Below are positions 1 to 7,861 of a stretch of DNA of 22,887 bases, in pieces. Both the position numbers and the translations under genes were made by a program. The notes under the pieces were generated by a model. That model was not told where the DNA came from. It was given only the letters and a program-made list of their open reading frames with translations, and did no database searches. Position 1 is the first letter of the stretch, and each line of letters opens with the position of its first letter. The stretch covers positions 1 through 22,887 of the forward strand of contig CAZYSS010000024.1 in the NCBI GenBank assembly GCA_964649845.1. The letters are read 5' to 3'. The stretch is from RGIG3102 sp964649845 (GTDB taxonomy: Bacteria > Bacillota > Clostridia > Oscillospirales > Ruminococcaceae).

Positions 1-55
1 ACGCGTGCCCTGAAAGGATAAGGATCGCATCAACAAGCAAATAGTGTTTTTAGCG

Positions 56-134
56 ATTCCTCGCTGAAGCTCGGAATAACATTTCGCTTCGTGAAATGCT
101 TGAAGCTAAAGCTTTTTCTACCAGCATAGCTGGT
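56..134. repeat. Cluster of three short palindromes at the left edge
   Basis: Three small inverted repeats follow one another: ATTCC (56-60) with GGAAT (73-77), CATTTC (80-85) with GAAATG (93-98), and ACCAGC (120-125) with GCTGGT (129-134, loop ATA). No reading frame with a ribosome binding site is visible here. The cluster lies just beyond the terminator of the ftsEX operon and could be the end of a structured RNA or a dispersed intergenic repeat whose other copies lie outside this window. Confidence 0.3.
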
Positions 135-153
135 GGTTGTCTCTACACAAAAC

Positions 154-185
154 AAAAATCCCTTGGAACCCAAGGGATTTTTTTA
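154..185. terminator. Bidirectional rho-independent terminator
   Basis: A 13-bp stem (154-166 paired with 170-182) closes a 3-nt loop and has A-runs on one side and T-runs on the other, so it works in both directions. On the minus strand it sits one base after the S41 peptidase-like stop codon and ends the ftsE-ftsX operon. Confidence 0.9.
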
Positions 186-1391
186 TTACTGATTTCCTGC
201 CAGATTGTTTGCAACTTCAAATGCACGCTGAATCTGTGGGTCTGTTTCAATTGTAAGAGCGTAGAAATTCTGTTCCTGTGCTGTTTCCAGTACTTTTTCG
301 TAATCAGGTGAAATACCTGTGCCGTTGTAAACAGAGGATGAAACAGGTGAAAGTGTGGCCACTGTCATATTCACACCACTGCCATCAGGCAGACGGAAAA
401 GTTTCTGCAGTGTACCTTTGCCCATAGTTGTTGTACCCACGGTTTTTGCACCGCCGCTGTCTTTCATCATTGATGCAAACATTTCGGCAGCATAGCCTGT
501 GCTGGAGTTTGTGATAACAACCACCGGAACTTCAACAGCATTTTTATCTGATGTATACAGAACCTTGCGTTCGCCGTCATTGTAAACAGCGTACATTGTT
601 GTGCCTTCTTTCAGAAGAACATCAGCTGCCTCTGCCGCACTGTCAAAATCTTTGTCTGCATTGTTGCGCAGGTCAATAACCAGTGCCTTTGAACTCTGAC
701 TGATAAGGTTGTTTGTAGCATAATCCAGCTCTGAGGCTGTTTTGGCAGAGAAAGATGCAATTTTGATATAACCTACACCGTCATGAAGTGAATATGATAC
801 GGAAGGTGCATCGTAAGCTTTGTGTGTCAGGGTTGCCTGTGCTTCTGTACCTTCATGGATATATGTGATATCCACTGTTTCACCGGAAATACCTGACAGC
901 AATTCCTGTGCTGTTTCCAGAGACATATTGATGGTGCTGTGGCCGTTGATCGCTGTGATTGTATCATTTGCCACAATGCCCTGCACGTCAGCAGGAGAAT
1001 CTGTGTAAACGTTGTAAACTTTCATATAACCGCTGTCTTCACGGGATTTTACAAAATCCGCACCGATGCCGATGATTTTGCCATCCATCATCTGCTGATA
1101 TTCTGTTACCTGTGCAGCAGTAAGATATTCTGTTTCAGCATCACCCAAACCTGCCACATAGCCGGATGCCATGCTTTCCAGCACCTGTGTATCGTCCACA
1201 GCTGTATAGAAATTCTGTCTTACAGCCTGATCTATATCTGAAATTTTATCATACATTACTTCTTTTTCATTAACTGATTCAACCTTTGCTTCAAAAAGTC
1301 TGGATGAAACAATCATTGTAACGCAGAAAGTAACTGTCATAGCTATAAACATAATGCTTATTGCCATACTCAAATTGATTTTCTTTTTCAT
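186..1391 (-). CDS. S41 (CtpA/CtpB-like) PDZ peptidase homologue, catalytic Ser replaced by Tyr
   Basis: This 401-residue protein has the layout of a C-terminal processing protease: an N-terminal membrane anchor (about residues 7-30), a PDZ domain (about 100-195, with GIGADF and SPADVQGI) and an S41 domain (about 200-380, with VGYIKIASFS, DLRNN and GKGTLQ). In Tsp and CtpB the catalytic Ser lies 25 residues before the catalytic Lys. Here Lys325 and Gln329 are kept, but the Ser position is Tyr300 (STGYAAEM instead of the usual TASAAE or SASASE). The DLRxNPGG loop is also degraded to DLRNNADKD. It is therefore probably an inactive or altered S41 homologue acting as a binding or scaffold protein outside the membrane. 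It is the last gene of the ftsE-ftsX-M23 operon, 20 bases after the M23 gene, where active CtpA-type proteases are common. Family assignment is firm; inactivity is inferred from one residue. Confidence 0.88.
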   Translation of the reverse strand: MKKKINLSMAISIMFIAMTVTFCVTMIVSSRLFEAKVESVNEKEVMYDKISDIDQAVRQNFYTAVDDTQVLESMASGYVAGLGDAETEYLTAAQVTEYQQMMDGKIIGIGADFVKSREDSGYMKVYNVYTDSPADVQGIVANDTITAINGHSTINMSLETAQELLSGISGETVDITYIHEGTEAQATLTHKAYDAPSVSYSLHDGVGYIKIASFSAKTASELDYATNNLISQSSKALVIDLRNNADKDFDSAAEAADVLLKEGTTMYAVYNDGERKVLYTSDKNAVEVPVVVITNSSTGYAAEMFASMMKDSGGAKTVGTTTMGKGTLQKLFRLPDGSGVNMTVATLSPVSSSVYNGTGISPDYEKVLETAQEQNFYALTIETDPQIQRAFEVANNLAGNQ

Positions 1392-1411
1392 AGTCCTCTC
1401 TTCCCGGCTGA

Positions 1412-2593
1412 TTATTTAGGTCTTGTTGACCGCACCAATGGTTCTGGGTCAACAGGTGTGCCGTTAAGTCTGATTTCAAAATGGAGATGTGGGCCTGTGG
1501 AATTGCCTGTAGAGCCTACAGTGGCAATTGTCTGGCCCTGTGTAACATAGTCGCCCACGCCAACTTTAAGTGTTGAGCAATGGCCGTAAAGTGTAAAATT
1601 ATTACCGCCATGGTCAATGATAAGATAATTACCATAACCGCGTGTGGAATAAATAGCCTTTGTAACCGTACCGGAGTTGGATGCCACGATAGGCTGGCCA
1701 TTGATATAAGGCCATTTGCCCTCTACCCAGCCTGTGGATATATCAATACCGATATGGTTATCCCGCACACCATAAAGTGTACGCCAGCCAAAGCCTGAAG
1801 AAATATACCCGTTTGATGGAACCGGCCAAATCCATTCACCACCTACAAAGGTGTCTGTAACACTTTCTCCAAATTCAGCTTCCACAGCTTCTTTGGCCGC
1901 AAGATATTCAGCATAGACTTCTTTCTGTGTTTCCTTTGCCGCCTCCTGTTTTGCTTCTGTTTCAGACAGCTGACTGTCCAAAGTCTGCATAAGACCGGCC
2001 AATTCATTCTGCTTGGTTTCCAGTGTGCCCTGTTTTTCAACAAGGGCGTTAAGCCGTTCCTGAATAGCAACTTCTTCCTGCTCAATAACCTTTTTCTGCT
2101 CATCCATCTGTTTCAGCAGGTTGGTGTCTGCCACGGAAATTCTCTGGAGAGTGTCAGTAGCTGTAAGTAGCTGTGAAAAGCTGTCCACAGCCAGCACTGT
2201 AGCCAGTGTGCCGCCGCTGCGCATAATGTACATAGCTTTGAGACGTTCTTTGAACAAAGCATCTGTTTCTTCGATTTCAGTCTTTTTATCTTCCAGCTCC
2301 TGTTGTTTTGTCAACAGGCTTTCGTTGGCTGTTTTTATATCAGAGTTCAGAATGCTGATCTGTTTTTTTACCAGATTAATCTGTGTTTGGGCATTGCTTA
2401 TTTCTTTTTCCTGTTTGTCGTGAGTGTCTTTCAGGTCGGAAATTTCTTTGTTGATTTTATCCAACCGTTCCTGTGCAGCTTCATAATCTTCCTTTGTGCC
2501 GGCTGATGCAATAATAGGGTGCATCAGGCCTATAGCCATTACAAGTGCCAAAAGGACACAGAAAATATTTACAAATAATTTTTTATTCTTCAT
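1412..2593 (-). CDS. EnvC-like murein hydrolase, coiled coil plus M23 peptidase
   Basis: The 393-residue secreted protein has a signal peptide or membrane anchor (residues 1-32, ending ASAG), a long coiled coil (about 35-235, rich in Glu, Lys and Gln, with a break near 115-150) and a LytM/M23 domain (about 255-390). The zinc-binding and catalytic residues of M23 are all present: His280 and Asp284 (HIGID), His338 (YGHCS) and the HxH pair His369/His371. Unlike E. coli EnvC, whose LytM domain is degenerate, this domain should cleave peptidoglycan cross-links itself. It follows ftsX by 9 bases. This matches the known scheme in which FtsEX, through the extracellular loop of FtsX, drives a coiled-coil murein hydrolase or activator (PcsB, EnvC and CwlO types). 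Confidence 0.93.
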   Translation of the reverse strand: MKNKKLFVNIFCVLLALVMAIGLMHPIIASAGTKEDYEAAQERLDKINKEISDLKDTHDKQEKEISNAQTQINLVKKQISILNSDIKTANESLLTKQQELEDKKTEIEETDALFKERLKAMYIMRSGGTLATVLAVDSFSQLLTATDTLQRISVADTNLLKQMDEQKKVIEQEEVAIQERLNALVEKQGTLETKQNELAGLMQTLDSQLSETEAKQEAAKETQKEVYAEYLAAKEAVEAEFGESVTDTFVGGEWIWPVPSNGYISSGFGWRTLYGVRDNHIGIDISTGWVEGKWPYINGQPIVASNSGTVTKAIYSTRGYGNYLIIDHGGNNFTLYGHCSTLKVGVGDYVTQGQTIATVGSTGNSTGPHLHFEIRLNGTPVDPEPLVRSTRPK

Positions 2594-2602
2594 ATTTCCT
2601 CC

Positions 2603-3511
2603 TTAAACCCTGAGATATTTTCTCATTGACAATACGCTGCCGAAGCCGCCTATAATCCAGCCGAAAGCCAGAAAACCTGTAAGCATAACAGGCCATATAC
2701 CGGAAAACGGTACCATACACAGGCTGAGTATTGCAACAAAGCCTGTGGCCTGTGTGGTGATATAGTTAAACAGGTAAACATAGCCTGCTGATACCACCAT
2801 AAAGGTAATAACTGCTGAAATGGTGCCGATAAGCAGACCCTCCACAATGAAAGGCATTCTGATAAAGCCATTTGTGGCACCAACATATTTCATAATGCTG
2901 ATTTCTCTTCTTCTTGCAAAAACTGTAAGACGGATTGTATTGGAGATAACCACCATACTTACCATAAACAGTATTACAAGAATTGCAAGACCGACATAAT
3001 ATGTAACATTTTTAAGTGCGATAAGCACGCCTGCCAGTTCTGTAGGGGTGGAAACATAGTCCACACCTTCAAATGCGGAAAAACGCAGAGAGGCAGGTTC
3101 CAGACGGGTAAGGTCTTTCAGATGAATTCTGAATGAAGCAGGCAGAGGGTTGTTTTCTCCCTGGTAACCGCTGAGCAGTGAAGAATACTGCCCCATATAT
3201 TCCATCTGTTCTTTCAAGGCATCTTCTTTGGACACATATCTGAAATCTGCAACATCTTCATCTTTTTCCAGGGATGAGTTGATGGCATTCACATGATCAA
3301 GGTTAGCTTCGTCTTTAAGATAAACCACCACTTCATTCTGTGCACCAAGATACTGTACAAAGCTGTTCACATTGATAACAAGTGATGCGCAGATGCCCAC
3401 AAGTATAAGGCAGCTGGTTACGACACCTACAGAAGCAACACTCATCAGACGGTTGCCTTTAAAGTTATTCCAGCCCTGACCAAACAGGTATTTGAAACTT
3501 GAGAATTTCAT
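2603..3511 (-). CDS. ftsX: Cell division ABC transporter permease FtsX
   Basis: A 302-residue FtsX. It has a cytoplasmic N-terminus, a first membrane helix (about 22-46), an extracellular loop (about 48-165) that in the family contacts the murein hydrolase, and three further helices (about 170-195, 218-245 and 262-292). The characteristic sequence after TM2, NTIRLTVFARRREISIMKYVGATNGFI, is the coupling region to FtsE (residues about 190-216). The ATG overlaps the ftsE stop in an ATGA, a sign of translational coupling. FtsX does not transport a substrate; it relays FtsE ATP hydrolysis to the cell-wall hydrolase encoded immediately downstream. Confidence 0.96.
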   Translation of the reverse strand: MKFSSFKYLFGQGWNNFKGNRLMSVASVGVVTSCLILVGICASLVINVNSFVQYLGAQNEVVVYLKDEANLDHVNAINSSLEKDEDVADFRYVSKEDALKEQMEYMGQYSSLLSGYQGENNPLPASFRIHLKDLTRLEPASLRFSAFEGVDYVSTPTELAGVLIALKNVTYYVGLAILVILFMVSMVVISNTIRLTVFARRREISIMKYVGATNGFIRMPFIVEGLLIGTISAVITFMVVSAGYVYLFNYITTQATGFVAILSLCMVPFSGIWPVMLTGFLAFGWIIGGFGSVLSMRKYLRV

Positions 3512-4191
3512 ATGCTGCCCACCTTTCCCACTGCGGTGTCATTTACAATAACACCGGAGCGCATTTCAATTATACGGCGGGCATAGCGCCTGGCCAACTC
3601 GTGTTCGTGGGTAACTACAAGCACGGTAGTGCCTGTAGAATTGATGGCTTTCAGCAGCTCCATAATTTCCAGAGACAGCTGTGGGTCAATATTACCTGTA
3701 GGTTCGTCAGCAATAACCAGATCAGGGTTGTGAACCAGTGCACGTGCAAGAGCAACACGCTGTTGCTCACCGCCTGAAAGCTGGGCGGGCAACTTGTCCG
3801 CTTTGCCTGCAAGACCTACAAGATTGAGAATATACGGTACTCGCCTTTTGATTTCTTTTTCGTCAATATTTGTAACTCGCATTGCGAAAGCAATGTTTTC
3901 ATATGCTGTCAGATTTGGGATAAGGCGGAAATCCTGAAATACCACCCCCAGCGTGCGGCGCATATAAGGAATATCCTTTTCCTTTATTTTTGACAGATTG
4001 TAACCATTTACAATCACTTCGCCCTTTGTGGCTTTTTCCTCTCTCAGCATCAGCTTGAGGAATGTACTTTTGCCTGCACCGGAATGCCCCAGCACAAACA
4101 CAAATTCACCTTTGTCAATGTGTACATTCACATCTTTCAAGGCTGTAATTTTAGGCTCGTAAACCTTGGTAACATGTTTAAAGTCTATCAT
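3508..4191 (-). CDS. ftsE: Cell division ATP-binding protein FtsE
   Basis: This is a 227-residue ABC ATPase of normal FtsE length. Walker A is GHSGAGKST (residues 35-43), the Q-loop is in VVFQDFRLIP (84-92), the signature is LSGGEQQ (138-144) and Walker B is LVIADEP (158-164), followed by the D-loop and a switch His in VVTHEHE. It works at the cytoplasmic face with FtsX. It is the first gene of the division/cell-wall operon; an AAGGA ribosome binding site lies 7 bases before the ATG. The terminator at 4243-4289 separates it from the regulator gene upstream, so it needs its own promoter in the 50-base AT-rich gap, where I see only weak candidates. Confidence 0.97.
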   Translation of the reverse strand: MIDFKHVTKVYEPKITALKDVNVHIDKGEFVFVLGHSGAGKSTFLKLMLREEKATKGEVIVNGYNLSKIKEKDIPYMRRTLGVVFQDFRLIPNLTAYENIAFAMRVTNIDEKEIKRRVPYILNLVGLAGKADKLPAQLSGGEQQRVALARALVHNPDLVIADEPTGNIDPQLSLEIMELLKAINSTGTTVLVVTHEHELARRYARRIIEMRSGVIVNDTAVGKVGSI

Positions 4192-4242
4192 TTAAAATCC
4201 TTAAAATACTTTCTCTTTATTTATTAATAAATCCCGTAGAGA

Positions 4243-4289
4243 CAAAAACCGCCCCTATATGTAACCTGTGGGTGTACATTTAAGGGCGG
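4243..4289 (-). terminator. Rho-independent terminator after the CdaR-type regulator
   Basis: On the minus strand CCGCCC (4289-4284) pairs with GGGGCGG around 4254-4248, with an inner ATGTA/TACAT stem, and is followed by TTTTTG. It lies between the CdaR-like gene and ftsE. The GGGGCGG core resembles the hairpin at 6331-6348, so both may come from one repeat family. Confidence 0.7.
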
Positions 4290-4295
4290 AACAAA

Positions 4296-5381
4296 TTAAA
4301 ATCTATCCTGGCTTGACTGCAAATATTTCTTAACCATCAAAGCTACCTTGAATACAATAGCATCGTCAAATTCCCTTAAATCCAATCCGGTGATTTTTCT
4401 GATTTTTTCAAGGCGGTAAACAAGTGTATTTCTGTGAACAAAGAGGCCACGTGAAGTTTCACTTACGTTCAGGTTATTTTCAAAGAAACTCTGGATTGTA
4501 AACAGTGTTTCCTGATCGAGGCTGTCAATAGAACCCTGTTTGAACACTTCTTTCAGGAACATTTCACACAAAGTTGTAGGCAACTGGTAGATAAGGCGGG
4601 CAATACCCAGGTTTTCATAGTTTACAATAGAGCGTTCAATGTCAAAAACTTTGCCCACTTCAAGAGCAATCTGTGCTTCTTTAAAAGAAGAAGCCAGATC
4701 TTTGATGTTTGTAACCTGTGTGCCAATACCGACAACCGCTTTGATGTAGTATTCCACATTCAGTGTATCTACGATGGAAGCAGCCAGTTTTTCTATATCC
4801 TTTGTTTCAATGCCTTTTTTCAACTCTTTTATAAGAACTGTGTCATTTTCACTGGTTTCAAAAACAAAGTCTTTCTGTTTGTCAGGGAAAAGATTCTGCA
4901 CCACATCAAATGTGGACATATCTTTCTGCTGGTCCACGCGGATGATAAGAACAACTCTTGGAATATCTGTCACAAAATGCATTTCCCTTGCTTTTGCATA
5001 AATATCGCCAGGCATGATGTTGTCCATTACCACATTTTTGATGAAATTAAGTCTGTCAAATTTTTCATCGTGGAACTGTTTCAAGCTCTGGAGTGAAATT
5101 GAAAGAATGGTGGCAAATTTGTCTGCCATTTCATCAGTGCCTTCTACAAAAACGTAGAAATCATTTCTCTTGGAATTTGTAAAACCTTTAAATGTATATC
5201 CGTTGCGGATAAAAGACCGGCTGTTAGACATTCTTTCTGCCTGAACACCGTCCTTGATACTGTCTATCTGATTTAATTCGCTGCAAGCGACTACGACGCC
5301 CATTTCATCAGTAACACCAATCACTCTGCCAATGGTATCTTTCATCTGATAAATAACGCCCTGGAACATCCTGTTTGACAT
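4296..5381 (-). CDS. CdaR/PucR-family transcriptional regulator
   Basis: A 361-residue regulator. The C-terminal helix-turn-helix of the PucR/CdaR type (HTH_30, about 305-355: NVSETSRGLFVHRNTLVYRLEKIRKITGL...) is clear. Upstream is a GGDEF-like CdaR domain (about 135-280). The N-terminal ~110 residues look like the sugar-diacid/ligand-binding sensor region. The family activates genes in response to small carboxylates or purine breakdown products, but the ligand cannot be read from this sequence. It has an AGGAG ribosome binding site six bases before ATG, stands alone between its own promoter region and a terminator, and precedes ftsE in the same direction. A perfect 7-bp palindrome in its upstream region may be its own operator. 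Confidence 0.85.
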   Translation of the reverse strand: MSNRMFQGVIYQMKDTIGRVIGVTDEMGVVVACSELNQIDSIKDGVQAERMSNSRSFIRNGYTFKGFTNSKRNDFYVFVEGTDEMADKFATILSISLQSLKQFHDEKFDRLNFIKNVVMDNIMPGDIYAKAREMHFVTDIPRVVLIIRVDQQKDMSTFDVVQNLFPDKQKDFVFETSENDTVLIKELKKGIETKDIEKLAASIVDTLNVEYYIKAVVGIGTQVTNIKDLASSFKEAQIALEVGKVFDIERSIVNYENLGIARLIYQLPTTLCEMFLKEVFKQGSIDSLDQETLFTIQSFFENNLNVSETSRGLFVHRNTLVYRLEKIRKITGLDLREFDDAIVFKVALMVKKYLQSSQDRF

Positions 5382-5404
5382 ACTTAACTCCTAAAACAAA
5401 TAAT

Positions 5405-5426
5405 CTGTTGTTATTTTATACAACAG
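5405..5426. promoter_or_regulatory. Palindrome upstream of the CdaR-type gene
   Basis: CTGTTGT (5405-5411) and ACAACAG (5420-5426) form a perfect inverted repeat around an 8-base AT spacer. On the minus strand the spacer contains TATAAA, a plausible -10 about 30 bases before the start codon region. This position suits an operator, possibly autoregulatory; no clear -35 was found. Confidence 0.4.
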
Positions 5427-5572
5427 TTACAACTAATCGTTTATATTTTACACAATATTTTCAGAAAATGCAACATTTTTTTACAATTTTTTGCACTTTT
5501 TTATGTGCAAAACAGCAAATAGTATCTCAAAACAGCATAAATTTATTGTAAACCATAAATGTGTTGCTTTTT

Positions 5573-6298
5573 TTAATTTTCTGTAAACATATCTGCAGTG
5601 ATCAGTTTCACTTGGTCTGCTGTCAGTTTTACATACTCTCCCGGTGCCAGGTCCAGGGATAATTCAAGCTGACCTATTGCTATGCGGTGCAGGGTGTTGA
5701 CACCGATGTCAAACACACCCAGCATACGCTTTATCTGGTGGTAAACACCCTGATGGAGAATAATCTCTGCTGTATAACCGTCATCATATGGTATGATCGT
5801 GGCGCTTTTCATCAGTTGGCCGTCTGCAAGAGTAACACCGTCTTCAAAGGCCTGCACCACCTCTGCCGTCACAGGACTGTCCACTGTGACAATATATCTT
5901 TTAGGCACATGGTGTTTGGGAGATAGGATATCATGGGCAAAATTGCCATCGTCTGTAATCAGCACAAAGCCTGTACTGGTCTTGTCCAGACGCCCTGCCG
6001 GAAAAAGGTTGCGGCGCGGGAATTCATCTTTTACCAGATCAATAACAGTCACATCATTTTTGTCTGCTGATGCACTTACCACACCCACAGGCTTGTTCAG
6101 CATAATGTATACAAACTGTTCGTGGGTAAGGGCCTTTCCATTTGCTTTGATTTCATCTGTGTCTGTATCTATTTTAATGTCAGATTTTTTTACCAGTGTA
6201 CCGTTTACTGTAACGGCTGATTTTGAAATTAGCTTTTTGGCATCTGCACGGGAGATAGCCATTGCTTCGCTGATAAACTTGTCCAGTCTTGTCTGCAT
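5573..6298 (-). CDS. rsuA: 16S rRNA pseudouridine synthase RsuA
   Basis: A 241-residue enzyme that isomerises a uridine in 16S rRNA (U516 in E. coli numbering for this family). An S4 RNA-binding domain occupies about residues 1-55 (RLDKFISEAMAISRADAKKLI). The synthase domain follows, with the NKPVGVVSA motif (68-76) and the catalytic Asp105 in AGRLDKTSTG. The KRMLGVF motif near the C-terminus is typical of the RsuA/RluB/E/F group. Length and motif order match RsuA rather than RluB, which has a longer tail. It is transcribed alone or with the DUF4830 gene 88 bases upstream. Confidence 0.9.
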   Translation of the reverse strand: MQTRLDKFISEAMAISRADAKKLISKSAVTVNGTLVKKSDIKIDTDTDEIKANGKALTHEQFVYIMLNKPVGVVSASADKNDVTVIDLVKDEFPRRNLFPAGRLDKTSTGFVLITDDGNFAHDILSPKHHVPKRYIVTVDSPVTAEVVQAFEDGVTLADGQLMKSATIIPYDDGYTAEIILHQGVYHQIKRMLGVFDIGVNTLHRIAIGQLELSLDLAPGEYVKLTADQVKLITADMFTEN

Positions 6299-6330
6299 AT
6301 TTTTTCCTGTCCGTCGATAATATTTATGTA

Positions 6331-6348
6331 GGGGCAGTTTCCCGCCCC
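6331..6348. repeat. GGGGC/GCCCC hairpin between DUF4830 gene and rsuA
   Basis: GGGGC (6331-6335) pairs with GCCCC (6344-6348). No convincing U-run follows on the minus strand, so it is a weak terminator at best. Its core resembles the hairpin at 4249-4289, and it may be an intergenic repeat. Confidence 0.35.
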
Positions 6349-6386
6349 ATATACTATTAAATTTTATTTTACCACAAATTTTCTGC

Positions 6387-6887
6387 TTATTCCAGTATAT
6401 CTCCGCCTGTAGTGGTTTTTGTCATTGAGTGTGCAGTTCCATCTGGCTGCTGTATAAGATATGCACCTATAAGTTTATCCTTTCTCACCAACAGAACAGC
6501 AACTGCGGTTTTGTCCTGCACGTCGTAGTCAGTGATTTCAAATGTCCATTTGTTCACCTTGTCATTTTTGTACTTTTCCAGAGAAAGCCCGTCGGTGGCT
6601 TTAATTTTGTCGTTGAAGTTTTCAAATTCCGCATCAAATTTTTTGGGTATACGAACCTCCTTCACCTGTGCAGACTGCAGGTCCACTGTGTAACCTTTTG
6701 TCAGTATGTAATCCGCCATTTGCCGGGTAGTTTCCATTTCAAAACTGGTTTTGGCTGATGCAGCCGTCTCCTGGTCGCGGAAAATATAGTTTTTTATGCC
6801 TGCAGCTGCCCCCAGAACAAAGCACACCCCCAGCACAGCAGTCAGCGCCCTGCCGCCCTGTTTTTTATTAATTGTAAGTACAAACAT
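6387..6887 (-). CDS. DUF4830 domain-containing membrane-anchored protein
   Basis: A 166-residue protein with one N-terminal membrane segment (about 14-31, ALTAVLGVCFVLGAAAGI) and an extracytoplasmic domain. The stretch VKEVRIPKKFDAEFENFNDKI, the YKNDKVNKWTFEITDY segment and the strand AVLLVRKDKLIGAYL match what I recall of DUF4830, a small domain common in Clostridia with no assigned function. A GGGGGA ribosome binding site precedes the ATG. It is divergent from coaX. No catalytic residues can be named. Confidence 0.7.
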   Translation of the reverse strand: MFVLTINKKQGGRALTAVLGVCFVLGAAAGIKNYIFRDQETAASAKTSFEMETTRQMADYILTKGYTVDLQSAQVKEVRIPKKFDAEFENFNDKIKATDGLSLEKYKNDKVNKWTFEITDYDVQDKTAVAVLLVRKDKLIGAYLIQQPDGTAHSMTKTTTGGDILE

Positions 6888-6957
6888 ATTTATCCCCCTT
6901 GATACAAGCAGTATTTCTGTTACTTGTTTAATAATTTCTATGCTTTTGTAAATAAAA

Positions 6958-6997
6958 TTATCACATCTCTTTAATTTTTAAAAAAGTGTGATAAAAT
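6958..6997 (+). promoter_or_regulatory. coaX promoter with TTATCACA inverted repeat
   Basis: An extended -10 element, TGATAAAAT (TAAAAT at 6992-6997), lies 22 bases before the coaX start. The -35 is weak (TTTAAT at 6970-6975, 16-base spacing). A perfect 8-bp inverted repeat, TTATCACA (6958-6965) and TGTGATAA (6987-6994), spans the -35 to -10 region and overlaps the -10. This suits a repressor site. Confidence 0.5.
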
Positions 6998-7019
6998 AGG
7001 ACTATCGGAGGTGTTTAGC

Positions 7020-7793
7020 GTGATATTGTGCTTTGATATAGGTAATACTGATATAGATGTGGGTATTTTTGACAACGATGTACACGTAAGAGATTTTCGT
7101 ATTCCATACCAAAAAGACCGGACCTGCTGGGGTCATCTGGGAAATATACTGAAAGTCCTGCAGACAGAGGGAATAAAGCCTGAAAACGTGGCAGGCAGTA
7201 TTCTGTGCAGCGTGGTACCGGGTGCAACACAGAGCGTATACGAGGCTATGGAAATAGCGTTCAGCCACAAACCGTTGCTGTTTGAAAACAACCGGGAGCT
7301 GACAGGTATAAACATAAAAATTGACGACCCTGCCCAGGTTGGTCCGGATATTATTGCCGGCTGTATGACAGTGAAAGAAAAATATTCACTGCCTGCCATT
7401 GTGGTGGATATGGGCACTGGTACAACGCTGACCGCTATGGATGCTGACGGCAGTATTCTGGGCGTAAGCATAATGACGGGTGTAGTGGCTTGTTTGCAGA
7501 CGTTGAACCGGAGAACCGGCCTGCCTGTTGACCTGAGCCTGACACCGCCTGCAAAAGCAATAGGTACAAACACAGCAGACAGCATTGCCAGCGGTGCTGT
7601 GCTGGGCAGTGTGTTCATGATGGACGGTATGATAACCGCCTTTGAAAATGAAATGGGTACACAATGTAACGTATATGCCACAGGCGGTATATCAAAAATG
7701 ATTATGCCTCTTTGCCGCCACGAAAATGTGGTGGATGATGATATGCTGCTGGACGGGCTGTATATCTACTACAAGCGTGCAAAAGGTCTGTAA
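7020..7793 (+). CDS. coaX: Type III pantothenate kinase
   Basis: CoaX phosphorylates pantothenate, the first step of coenzyme A synthesis. I place the start at the GTG at 7020, because GGAGG (7007-7011) lies 8 bases before it and the protein then begins MILCFDIGNT as in the family; a GTG at 7011 overlaps the binding site. The 257-residue protein has the ASKHA-fold phosphate loop DIGNTDI (6-12), the GPDIIAG motif with the catalytic-type Asp110, and the second phosphate motif DMGTGTT (130-136). Type III kinases need a monovalent cation and are not feedback-inhibited by CoA. It has its own promoter with a striking inverted repeat and is followed at once by the promoter of the cyclophilin gene. 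Confidence 0.95.
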   Translation: MILCFDIGNTDIDVGIFDNDVHVRDFRIPYQKDRTCWGHLGNILKVLQTEGIKPENVAGSILCSVVPGATQSVYEAMEIAFSHKPLLFENNRELTGINIKIDDPAQVGPDIIAGCMTVKEKYSLPAIVVDMGTGTTLTAMDADGSILGVSIMTGVVACLQTLNRRTGLPVDLSLTPPAKAIGTNTADSIASGAVLGSVFMMDGMITAFENEMGTQCNVYATGGISKMIMPLCRHENVVDDDMLLDGLYIYYKRAKGL

Positions 7794-7798
7794 AGGAT

Positions 7799-7826
7799 TT
7801 GCAATTTTGAAACAATGATATATAAT
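7799..7826 (+). promoter_or_regulatory. Sigma-A type promoter of the cyclophilin gene
   Basis: TTGCAA (7799-7804) and TATAAT (7821-7826) are separated by 16 bases, 35 bases before the start codon of the prolyl isomerase gene. Confidence 0.65.
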
Positions 7827-7861
7827 ATATACAGCATAAAATGAAAGGAGACTATTTTACT

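Noticed and set aside
5489..5512. TTTTGCAC/GTGCAAAA hairpin downstream of rsuA as a terminator
   Set aside because: On the minus strand it is followed by an A-rich and not a U-rich tract; it may only be AT-rich chance symmetry.
5793..6320. 175-codon open frame on the plus strand
   Set aside because: It is antisense to rsuA, has no ribosome binding site and no recognisable domain; rsuA has all its motifs.
7133..7681. 182-codon open frame on the minus strand
   Set aside because: It is the antisense shadow of coaX.
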